Notes: generated by a model from the letters alone, not told the origin. Numbered from the stretch's first letter, positions 1 through 5,186 are shown. The stretch is 6,356 bases of DNA from CAZZIQ01 sp964654355 (GCA_964654355.1 CAZZIQ010000058.1:1-6356); one strand, 5' to 3'. Numbers and translations are program-made.

Positions 1-1326
1 CGCAATCGTACGCTTGGAAGGCTGCAAGTATTTCTGGGCTACAGATCGCACCTCTTCCGCCGTCACCGCACGCACGCCACCCAGATACTCATCCATCCGC
101 GGCCAGCCCAAACCGATGGTTTCGAGCATGCCAATCTGCATCGCTTGATAAAACATTGAGTCACGCTCGAACACTTTAGCCGCCATCACCTGCGCCTTGA
201 TGCGTTCGAGCTCTTCCGGCGCCACCAACTCATTCTGCACCCGAGCAAGCTGCGCTTCGATCGCATTTTGCAAATCCGTGACGGTCTTACCATTCGACGG
301 CACACCATCAAACAAGAACAAGGTGCGCAAACGACTATTCAAGTCGTAGCCAGCGCCCGCACTCGCAGCAACTTCACTGCCACGCATTAATTCACGAGGA
401 AAACGGGCACTGTCACCACCATCGAGCACAGAGGCCAACACCTCAAGTGCATAGGCTTCTTTTGGATCTTCAATGTTCATCAATGAAGGTACGGCATAGC
501 CCATCATGAGATAGGGCAGCTTGGCAGGCAGCTGCACATGAATTCTGCGCTCACCCAACATCGGCAATTCGGCTCGGTCACGCGGATGTTGGATATCACT
601 CGGCTGCAACGGACCAAAATAGGTTTCTGCGAGGGCAAACACATCAGCAGCCTTCACATCCCCCACCACCACGAGCATTGCATTGTTTGGTGCATAAAAG
701 CGCTGATACCAATCACGCAGATCGTCGACCGTCCAATTCTGAATGTCATCCATCCAGCCAATCACTGGATGATGGTAACCACTGGTGACATAAGCAGTCG
801 CAAGAAAGCGCTCATAAGTCAGCGAAGTCGGTTTGTCATCGGTGCGCATGCGCCGTTCTTCCGCAACCACTTCACGTTCTTTTAAAAATTCGGCCTCATC
901 CAGCACCAAGTTGCGCATGCGATCCGCCTCAAGCTCAAGCGCCTTTTCTAGGCGCGAGGCTTCGAGACGCTGAAAGTAGGCCGTGTAGTCACGCCCAGTA
1001 AACGCGTTTTCACGCCCGCCGAGCTGCGCAATGATTTTTGAAAATTCATTCGGACCGTACTTCTGCGTCCCTTTGAACATCATGTGCTCTAACACATGAG
1101 AAATACCCGTAAGCCCGGCCGGCTCGTAACTCGATCCCACCCGATACCAGACCTGTGACACCACCACCGGCGCGCGATTGTCTTCTTTGACCAACACACG
1201 CATGCCATTCTCGAGTTGATGTTCATGGACGATCGTGGCGCGCACATCAACATTTGCTTGCGCAACACTAGTCAGCAATCCGCCCCCGGCGAGGGCGACC
1301 GCAATCCAACGACGAAAAATCTGCAT
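1..1326 (-). CDS. M16 family zinc metallopeptidase (insulinase/pitrilysin-like), exported; C-terminus cut by window edge
   Basis: Translating the minus strand from the ATG at 1326 gives 442 residues without a stop. Seen: a signal peptide of about 24 residues (basic MQIFRRW, a hydrophobic Ala/Gly/Leu core, and SVAQA before the likely cleavage site), so the mature enzyme is probably periplasmic. The inverted zinc motif HVLEH is at residues 77-81. A Glu-rich stretch near residues 150-157 (EREVVAEER) supplies the expected third zinc ligand, probably Glu157, at the usual distance of about 76 residues. A second-half M16 domain follows, with GGDSARFPREL and GYD segments resembling the region of the substrate-binding Arg/Tyr pair. 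Family members of this type are about 450 residues, and the visible end (YLQPSKRTIA) matches their last strand, so only a few codons should be missing. In pseudomonads and relatives a pair of M16 genes sits beside ftsY, so a second one may lie off the left edge (inference). The exact substrate cannot be told. Confidence 0.93.
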   Translation of the reverse strand, partial: MQIFRRWIAVALAGGGLLTSVAQANVDVRATIVHEHQLENGMRVLVKEDNRAPVVVSQVWYRVGSSYEPAGLTGISHVLEHMMFKGTQKYGPNEFSKIIAQLGGRENAFTGRDYTAYFQRLEASRLEKALELEADRMRNLVLDEAEFLKEREVVAEERRMRTDDKPTSLTYERFLATAYVTSGYHHPVIGWMDDIQNWTVDDLRDWYQRFYAPNNAMLVVVGDVKAADVFALAETYFGPLQPSDIQHPRDRAELPMLGERRIHVQLPAKLPYLMMGYAVPSLMNIEDPKEAYALEVLASVLDGGDSARFPRELMRGSEVAASAGAGYDLNSRLRTLFLFDGVPSNGKTVTDLQNAIEAQLARVQNELVAPEELERIKAQVMAAKVFERDSMFYQAMQIGMLETIGLGWPRMDEYLGGVRAVTAEEVRSVAQKYLQPSKRTIA

Positions 1327-1433
1327 GATTTGAAATCTCTTCAAGGGGAGAAACACGTACAAACGAAGTGTGGATGATAGGATAGCGCGCCCTGCACACG
1401 AGAACCGAAACGAAGTGAGGTCGCGCAACCGAT

Positions 1434-2489
1434 ATGTTTGGCTTCGGAAAACGGGATAAAAGCGTCGCGGACAGCGATCAAGCCATCGCGGACAGCGACA
1501 CCAGCACCGCTACTCCAGAACTCAACGCACAGACCGGAGAAACCCGTGGAGGGTTCCTCAGTCGTCTACGCGATCGTCTTGGCAAAACTCGCCACGCCCT
1601 CACCAGTGGCCTCGGCGATTTATTCCGCGGCCGCAACAGCCTTGATGAAGATCTGCTCGAAGAGCTCGAAACCCAGCTTCTGGTTGCCGATCTTGGGGTG
1701 CAGGCTACCACCCAAGTGCTCAATGCCCTGCGTGCACGCGCCGAGCTCAAACGCAACGCCAGCCCCGAACAACTTCAGCTCGCGCTGCGTGACATCCTGC
1801 GCGACTTGCTCGCTCCCTGCGAATCCCCACTCCTCACCAACATTGCGACCCATCTTGAACGCGGCAAGCCTTACGTTCTGCTCGTGGTTGGGGTGAATGG
1901 TGCCGGCAAAACCACCACCATCGGCAAGCTTGCTCACCGCCTTCAAGCCGAAGGTCGCTCGGTGCTACTGGCCGCAGGCGACACCTTCCGGGCCGCCGCG
2001 ATCGAGCAACTGCAGACTTGGGGCCAGCGCAACCAAATTCCCGTCATTGCGCAACAAGCTGGAGCGGATAGCGCATCAGTGATCTTTGATGCGGTCGAGT
2101 CCGCCAAGGCGCGCGGGGTTGATATCGTGATTGCCGACACAGCCGGTCGTCTGCATACCCAAGCCCATTTGATGGAAGAGCTGAAGAAGGTGCTGCGTGT
2201 CATCCGCAAACTGGATGGGACCGCACCGCATGAAATTTTATTGGTACTAGATGCCACCACAGGGCAGAACGCACTGCATCAAGCCAAACAGTTTCATCAA
2301 ATGGTCGAAGTCAGCGGCATCGCGCTGACCAAACTCGATGGCACAGCCAAGGGTGGCGTGATCTTCGCAATTGCTGAAGCACTGCAACTACCGATCCGTT
2401 TTATCGGCGTGGGTGAACAAGCCGAAGACCTGCGTCCGTTTACGGCAGACGCCTTCGTCGACGCGCTACTCGGCAACGAGCAGGCATAA
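1434..2489 (+). CDS. ftsY: Signal recognition particle receptor FtsY (SRP GTPase)
   Basis: FtsY is the membrane-associated GTPase that docks the Ffh/4.5S RNA-ribosome complex and hands nascent membrane proteins to SecYEG. Seen in the 351-residue product: an N-terminal MFGFGKR start typical of FtsY; a short acidic A region (about residues 8-36); a basic amphipathic segment (about 39-64, GGFLSRLRDRLGKT) suited to membrane binding; the helical N domain (about 65-140); then the NG GTPase with G1 GVNGAGKT (153-160), the SRP-specific DTFRAAA (183-189), G3 DTAGR (235-239), G4 TKLDGTAKGG (299-308) and G5 GVGE (325-328). The protein is much shorter than E. coli FtsY (497 residues) because the acidic domain is reduced, which is common elsewhere. 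The chosen ATG has GAGG at 1417-1420, a rather long 13 nt upstream. The acidic region contains a small internal duplication. The gene is divergent from the M16 gene and ends in a clear terminator. Confidence 0.98.
   Translation: MFGFGKRDKSVADSDQAIADSDTSTATPELNAQTGETRGGFLSRLRDRLGKTRHALTSGLGDLFRGRNSLDEDLLEELETQLLVADLGVQATTQVLNALRARAELKRNASPEQLQLALRDILRDLLAPCESPLLTNIATHLERGKPYVLLVVGVNGAGKTTTIGKLAHRLQAEGRSVLLAAGDTFRAAAIEQLQTWGQRNQIPVIAQQAGADSASVIFDAVESAKARGVDIVIADTAGRLHTQAHLMEELKKVLRVIRKLDGTAPHEILLVLDATTGQNALHQAKQFHQMVEVSGIALTKLDGTAKGGVIFAIAEALQLPIRFIGVGEQAEDLRPFTADAFVDALLGNEQA
1465..1498 (+). repeat. Imperfect 21-nt tandem duplication in the ftsY acidic region
   Basis: The 13-mer TCGCGGACAGCGA occurs at 1465-1477 and again at 1486-1498, a period of 21 nt. 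It encodes VADSDQA followed by IADSDTS, two similar 7-residue units in the acidic A region of FtsY. The frame is kept. This looks like a local slippage duplication in a tolerant part of the protein. Confidence 0.7.
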
Positions 2490-2524
2490 AAAAACCGCGC
2501 GACCGATCGGACCGCGCGGTTTTT
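2490..2524. terminator. Bidirectional intrinsic terminator between ftsY and the small minus-strand gene
   Basis: A seven-base-pair pure G/C stem (CCGCGCG at 2495-2501 with CGCGCGG at 2513-2519) is flanked by an A run on the left (to 2494) and a T run on the right (2520-2524). On the plus strand it gives a hairpin plus U tract directly after the ftsY stop codon. On the minus strand the A run becomes the U tract about 20 nt after the stop of the small convergent gene. The symmetric A/T flanks indicate use in both directions. Confidence 0.92.
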
Positions 2525-2545
2525 CGTTCTGAACAGCAGAAGAAC

Positions 2546-2707
2546 TTACGGCTTCTTCGGAGTGCTGTACGGAACTTCTTTGTGCCAAGGCTTCCATTCG
2601 GTTTCATAACCGACGAAACCCTTCTCGTTCGGAGCCTTCTGGCGGGTGACCATGTGGTCAGCTTCACCAGCCGGAACGACCGGGCGAGTTTTCGGTGCTT
2701 CGCTCAT
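2546..2707 (-). CDS. Uncharacterised 53-residue soluble protein, probably well expressed
   Basis: The minus-strand ATG at 2707 opens a 53-residue frame beginning MSEAPKTRPVVPAGEADHMV and ending YSTPKKP, with TAA at 2548-2546. I do not recognise the family. Support for a real gene: AGG at 2716-2718 is 8 nt before the ATG; the 3' end runs into the bidirectional terminator; and codon choice is that of a strongly expressed gene (CCG for Pro, CGC for Arg, GGT for Gly, ACC for Thr, TTC, AAC, AAG, no rare codons). The product is hydrophilic and rich in Lys, Glu and Pro. It has no signal peptide, membrane span or Cys, and its C-terminal half carries an aromatic cluster (Phe31, Tyr34, Trp38, Trp41, Tyr47). 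It occupies the place between ftsY and rpoH where ftsE and ftsX are found in many gammaproteobacteria. An overlapping 75-codon minus-strand frame (2440-2667) is rejected because it crosses the terminator and the end of ftsY. No function is proposed. Confidence 0.75.
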   Translation of the reverse strand: MSEAPKTRPVVPAGEADHMVTRQKAPNEKGFVGYETEWKPWHKEVPYSTPKKP

Positions 2708-2717
2708 AAGACATACC

Positions 2718-2729
2718 TAATTGCAATTA
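2718..2729. repeat. 12-bp perfect palindrome TAATTGCAATTA upstream of the small gene
   Basis: The sequence equals its own reverse complement. It lies directly against the AGG of the small gene's ribosome binding site (2716-2718), inside its predicted leader. The size would suit a dimeric repressor site. As RNA it could only form a weak A/U-rich fold. The role is unknown. Confidence 0.5.
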
Positions 2730-2781
2730 AGTCGACGAGTCAGCCGCCGCAGAAATTGCAGCTCTAAACCGACCCGACTTC

Positions 2782-2808
2782 ATTATTGTTCCATTATTTG
2801 CCGATCAA
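2782..2808 (-). promoter_or_regulatory. Possible sigma-70 promoter of the small gene
   Basis: Read on the minus strand, TTGATC (2808-2803) and AATAAT (2787-2782) make a candidate -35/-10 pair separated by 15 nt. The predicted start near 2776 would leave a leader of about 68 nt. The -10 matches 5 of 6 consensus bases, but the spacer is short, so this is tentative. Confidence 0.35.
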
Positions 2809-2912
2809 GTGCACCTCTTCGGCCCTTTTCACGCCCATAAACGCTGAATGAGGGCATACACAACCCTGATAACTTATTGATTTTTGGTATACCTGAACTT
2901 TTTACTCAAGTA

Positions 2913-2939
2913 TAAGCACTCAACCCTTGCGAGTGCTAA
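2913..2939. promoter_or_regulatory. CIRCE operator (HrcA binding site) upstream of rpoH
   Basis: The left arm TAAGCACTC (2913-2921), a 9-nt spacer (2922-2930) and the right arm GAGTGCTAA (2931-2939) match the CIRCE consensus TTAGCACTC-N9-GAGTGCTAA with one mismatch in 18 arm positions and the exact spacer length. CIRCE is the operator of HrcA, the heat-shock repressor whose activity depends on GroEL. It usually precedes groESL or hrcA/dnaK operons. Here the nearest gene is rpoH, and the site overlaps the candidate -35 element (2927-2932), so bound HrcA should block transcription. Confidence 0.9.
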
Positions 2940-2956
2940 CAGAGGCGCCCTATACT
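2927..2956 (+). promoter_or_regulatory. Candidate sigma-70 promoter of rpoH, overlapped by CIRCE
   Basis: TTGCGA (2927-2932) as -35 and TATACT (2951-2956) as -10 are separated by 18 nt, with 4 of 6 and 5 of 6 consensus matches. The start would be near 2963, giving a leader of about 68 nt before the ATG at 3031. A second possible -10, TATAAG at 2911-2916, lacks a convincing -35. In either case CIRCE overlaps promoter elements. Confidence 0.55.
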
Positions 2957-2957
2957 T

Positions 2958-2992
2958 GGAAAAGCAGCGATCCACACGGATTGCGGTTTTCC
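2958..2992 (+). promoter_or_regulatory. Long imperfect hairpin at the start of the rpoH leader
   Basis: GGAAAA (2958-2963) can pair with TTTTCC (2987-2992). Inside this, GCGATCC (2967-2973) pairs with GGATTGC (2978-2984) around an ACAC loop, with one G-U pair and a small internal bulge (GCA opposite GG). The total is about 13 base pairs. If transcription starts near 2958-2963 this stem would sit at the very 5' end of the mRNA, where it may protect it. It is not followed by a U tract and is not a terminator. Confidence 0.55.
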
Positions 2993-3017
2993 AACGTACC
3001 GGAAGCAATTGATATTT

Positions 3018-3022
3018 GGAGG
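3018..3022 (+). promoter_or_regulatory. rpoH ribosome binding site deciding the ATG start
   Basis: GGAGG lies 8 nt before ATG 3031. A TTG at 3016 in the same frame would start the protein five residues earlier, but it overlaps this Shine-Dalgarno sequence and has none of its own, so ATG 3031 is taken. Confidence 0.9.
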
Positions 3023-3030
3023 TCTCGCCC

Positions 3031-3888
3031 ATGAACGCACTGACCCTCTCACACCACTTACCCATTAGCCCTGCCGGCGACGTCGAGGGCTACATGCAGA
3101 CCATTCGTCGCATCCCGGTCCTCGATGTAGAGGACGAGCGGGCATTGGCGCTACGCCTCAAGGAAAACAATGACCTCGACGCAGCCCGCCAGCTCGTCCT
3201 GTCACACCTCCGCTTTGTTGCCCACATCGCCCGCGGCTATTCCGGCTATGGCCTGCCGCAGGCGGACCTGATCCAGGAAGGCAACATCGGCCTGATGAAG
3301 GCAGTCAAGCGCTACGATCCAGCGCATGGCGTACGCCTCGTATCGTTCGCAGTGCATTGGATTCGCGCCGAGATTCATGAATACATCCTGCGCAACTGGC
3401 GCATCGTGCGGATCGCGACAACGAAAGCGCAGCGCAAGCTGTTCTTCAATCTGCGCAGCGCCAAACAGCGCCTCGGCTGGTTCTCCGAAGATGAAGCCGA
3501 GGCCGTCGCGAAAGATTTAGGCGTGGAGGCGCGCGTTTTGCGGGACATGGAAAGCCGCATGGCGCTGCCGGATCTCGGTTTTGACACCCCATTAGGTGGC
3601 GAGAGCGAAGACGAAGGCACTGCACCAGCAGATTGGATTGCGGACTCCAGCAATGACCCCGCTTATTTAGTTGCCGAAGAAGACGCTGAGCAGAATCAGC
3701 AAGAACGCCTGCTTGACGCGCTGGACGGACTTAATGAGCGGGCACGCGACATTCTGCAACGCCGCTGGCTACAAGAGCCCAAAGCAACCCTGCAAGAGCT
3801 GGCAGACGAATACGGCGTCTCTGCCGAGCGAATTCGCCAGCTTGAAAGCAATGCGATGAAGAAACTACGCGGCGCGCTCGCCGCCTAA
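3031..3888 (+). CDS. rpoH: Heat-shock sigma factor RpoH (sigma-32)
   Basis: RpoH directs RNA polymerase to heat-shock promoters (chaperones, proteases). The 285-residue product is close to E. coli's 284. Seen: region 1.2/2.1 (about residues 16-60) with DLDAARQLVLSHLRFV; region 2.2 (PQADLIQEGNIGLMKAVKRY, 76-95); regions 2.3-2.4 (about 100-131) with VSFAVHWIRAEIHEYILRNW; the diagnostic RpoH box QRKLFFNLR (134-142) followed by KQRLGWF; an acidic, variable region 3 linker (about 185-222); and the region 4.2 helix-turn-helix (TLQELADEYGVSAERIRQLE, 253-272). The residues aligned with E. coli region 2.1 Leu47, Ala50 and Ile54, which matter for chaperone- and membrane-linked control, are Leu49, Ala52 and Val56. 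A CIRCE operator upstream implies HrcA control of transcription, and a weak fold around the start codon may add translational control. It ends at a strong terminator inside the convergent ccoS gene. Confidence 0.98.
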   Translation: MNALTLSHHLPISPAGDVEGYMQTIRRIPVLDVEDERALALRLKENNDLDAARQLVLSHLRFVAHIARGYSGYGLPQADLIQEGNIGLMKAVKRYDPAHGVRLVSFAVHWIRAEIHEYILRNWRIVRIATTKAQRKLFFNLRSAKQRLGWFSEDEAEAVAKDLGVEARVLRDMESRMALPDLGFDTPLGGESEDEGTAPADWIADSSNDPAYLVAEEDAEQNQQERLLDALDGLNERARDILQRRWLQEPKATLQELADEYGVSAERIRQLESNAMKKLRGALAA

Positions 3889-3895
3889 GTTGGCG

Positions 3896-4117
3896 TCACT
3901 CGCCGCGCGGGGAGGATCCCTGCGCGGCGTTTTTGTCTTCAGTAGCAGAGGCAGCAGGCGCAGGCGGATCGATCGGGTCGTTTTCGTCCTGGAGCAACCG
4001 CCATGCCGGACCTTCAAGATCCTCAAACTGACCCGACTTCAGCGCCCAAAAGAAGATCCCCGCCGCAATACCCACAAAGATGACGGCAATGGGGATTAAG
4101 AAATAGAGGCTTTCCAT
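3896..4117 (-). CDS. ccoS: Cytochrome cbb3 oxidase maturation protein CcoS
   Basis: CcoS is a small inner-membrane protein needed for cofactor assembly (heme b and copper centre) in the CcoN subunit of cbb3-type cytochrome oxidase. The 73-residue product has one transmembrane helix (about residues 5-25, YFLIPIAVIFVGIAAGIFFW) followed by the family signature WALKSGQFEDLEGPAWRLL (24-42) and an acidic DEND. The Pro/Ala-rich tail (48-73) is variable in the family and here its codons contain the rpoH terminator. The start at 4117 gives the standard family N-terminus MESLYFLIP. An upstream in-frame ATG at 4150 would add 11 residues with no family support. There is no clear Shine-Dalgarno sequence, and TATAGT lies 7-12 nt before the A of the ATG. 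ccoS usually follows ccoI or ccoGHI, but no other cbb3 gene is in the window. Confidence 0.92.
   Translation of the reverse strand: MESLYFLIPIAVIFVGIAAGIFFWALKSGQFEDLEGPAWRLLQDENDPIDPPAPAASATEDKNAAQGSSPRGE
3901..3934 (+). terminator. rpoH intrinsic terminator, located inside the 3' end of ccoS
   Basis: CGCCGCGC (3901-3908) pairs with GCGCGGCG (3922-3929), and the stem continues inward through GGGGA (3909-3913) with TCCCT (3917-3921, one G-U pair). This makes a continuous stem of about 13 bp with a 3-nt loop, followed by TTTTT (3930-3934). It begins 12 nt after the rpoH stop codon. The whole element is within the last codons of ccoS on the other strand. Confidence 0.93.
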
Positions 4118-4169
4118 TGCCACACTATACCCGGACAATCCTCGCCTCATCGATGGCTAAGACAGAATC

Positions 4170-5123
4170 ATGAACCGAACTCTTTGCATTCTTGGCGGCA
4201 CCGGCTTTGTCGGCCGCCATCTCGTCGCGCAGCTGGCGCAAAACCCGAACTATTCCATCCGGATCCTCACGCGCAATCGCGAACGTCACCGTGATTTGCT
4301 CGTGCATCCGCGGGTGCAGCTCATCGAAGTCAGTGGCTTGGATGAGAGCAATCTCAAACGCCAATTTGCCGGCGTGGATGTCGTCATCAACCTGATCGGC
4401 ATCCTTAACGAGCGCCGCAAAGGTGACTTCCGCCGGGTGCATGCCGAACTACCGCGCCGGGTGGTGCAAGTCTGTCGCGCCGTGGGCGTACCGCGTTTGT
4501 TACACATGTCTGCACTCAATGCGGGAAACAGCAAAGCCGCTAGTGTGTACTTACAAACAAAAGGCGAAGGCGAGAATTTAGTGCACGTTGAGGCCGGACA
4601 AAAAGTGGCCGTGACCAGCTTCCGCCCCTCCGTGATCTTCGGCGTCGACGACAGCTTCCTGAATCGCTTTGCCGGTCTGCTAAAACTGCCTGCCCCACTC
4701 TTTCCGCTGGCCTGCCCAGATACCCGATTCGCGCCGATTCATGTCCATGATGTGGCGGCGGCGTTTGTACAAGCTGTCGAAGACCGCAGCATGTGCGGCC
4801 AGCGCTACGATTTGTGCGGCCCGGCCGAATACCGCCTCATTGATTTGGTAAAACTGGTACGCAATTGGCTCGGCTTGAAACGCCTTGTTGTTGGCTTACC
4901 CGACGGTCTGTCGCGACTGCAGGCACGGATTTTCGAACGTCTACCTGGCAAACCGTTCACGATGGACAACTACCTCTCGCTGCAACTTGATTCGGTGTGC
5001 ACCGACCCCAATCGGATTTTTCCGGGTGAGCGCATCAGCCTCGAAGCCACGGCCCCACAGTACCTTGCCGGTCAAAACAGCAAGTCCCTGTATGATCCAC
5101 TGCGTGCCCGCGCACGTCGTTGA
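4170..5123 (+). CDS. Complex I NDUFA9-like SDR family NAD(P)-binding protein
   Basis: This 317-residue atypical short-chain dehydrogenase/epimerase resembles the family named after the mitochondrial complex I subunit NDUFA9. Seen: a Rossmann nucleotide-binding motif GGTGFVG (residues 9-15) after a short first strand; a basic LTRNRERHR (33-41) after strand 2, which favours NADP(H); INLIGIL (73-79); LLHMSALNA (110-118); a YLQTK pattern (Tyr127, Lys131) in the place of the SDR catalytic YxxxK; SFRPSVIFG (150-158); and PIHVHDVAAAF (189-199), typical of the family. No signal peptide or membrane span is seen. The bacterial members have no firmly established reaction, although roles in quinone or lipid-linked metabolism have been proposed. 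The start at 4170 places the Rossmann motif at the normal distance from the N-terminus. The Shine-Dalgarno sequence is weak. It leads a rightward group with the 105-residue protein gene and cca, and is divergent from ccoS with 52 bp between. Confidence 0.9.
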   Translation: MNRTLCILGGTGFVGRHLVAQLAQNPNYSIRILTRNRERHRDLLVHPRVQLIEVSGLDESNLKRQFAGVDVVINLIGILNERRKGDFRRVHAELPRRVVQVCRAVGVPRLLHMSALNAGNSKAASVYLQTKGEGENLVHVEAGQKVAVTSFRPSVIFGVDDSFLNRFAGLLKLPAPLFPLACPDTRFAPIHVHDVAAAFVQAVEDRSMCGQRYDLCGPAEYRLIDLVKLVRNWLGLKRLVVGLPDGLSRLQARIFERLPGKPFTMDNYLSLQLDSVCTDPNRIFPGERISLEATAPQYLAGQNSKSLYDPLRARARR

Positions 5124-5186
5124 CGGTTCTGTCGTCCGTCTCACTCAATCCTCACGAGTACCCTACTCAACACGTCAGGAGCCGAC

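Larger units (their letters stand above)
2708..3030. other. 323-bp divergent intergenic control region (small gene / rpoH)
   Basis: No coding frame here looks real. A minus-strand frame at 2874-3065 runs through the rpoH promoter and start codon and has no family features. The region holds, left to right, the palindrome and ribosome binding site of the small gene, its possible promoter, an A/T-rich stretch around 2870-2915 that includes the palindrome GGTATACC (2886-2893), the CIRCE operator, the candidate rpoH promoter, a leader hairpin and the rpoH ribosome binding site. Confidence 0.8.

Noticed and set aside
538..885. Plus-strand open frame of 115 codons
   Set aside because: It is antisense to the M16 peptidase, which has a signal peptide, the HVLEH motif and family sequence along its length. 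The plus frame has no recognisable features.
1330..1350. Sigma-32-like -35 (CTTGAA) and short palindrome TTGAA-N5-TTCAA before the M16 gene
   Set aside because: The element is within 20 nt of the start codon and has no CCCCAT-type -10 in reach. The arms are only 5 nt.
1438..2260. Several plus and minus frames overlapping ftsY (for example 1438-1896 plus, 1478-1756, 1620-1946 and 1943-2260 minus)
   Set aside because: They are shadows of ftsY, with low-complexity Arg/Ser/Ala-rich translations and no motifs or start signals.
2440..2667. 75-codon minus-strand frame overlapping the 53-residue gene
   Set aside because: It runs through the bidirectional terminator into the end of ftsY and lacks a ribosome binding site. 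The 53-residue frame has better codon use and signals.
2895..2924. Possible sigma-E promoter for rpoH (GAACTT at 2895-2900, as in E. coli rpoH P3)
   Set aside because: The -35-like hexamer is good, but no TCTGA-like -10 lies at 16-17 nt. The nearest, TCAAC, is 19 nt away, so the match is not supported.
3890..4099. Plus-strand 69-codon frame following rpoH
   Set aside because: It is antisense to ccoS, which matches its family closely, and it crosses the rpoH terminator.
5120..5149. Promoter candidate before the 105-residue gene (TTGACG at 5120-5125)
   Set aside because: The -35 is good, but the sequence at 17-18 nt (ACTCAA/CTCAAT) is a poor -10, so co-transcription from upstream is more likely.
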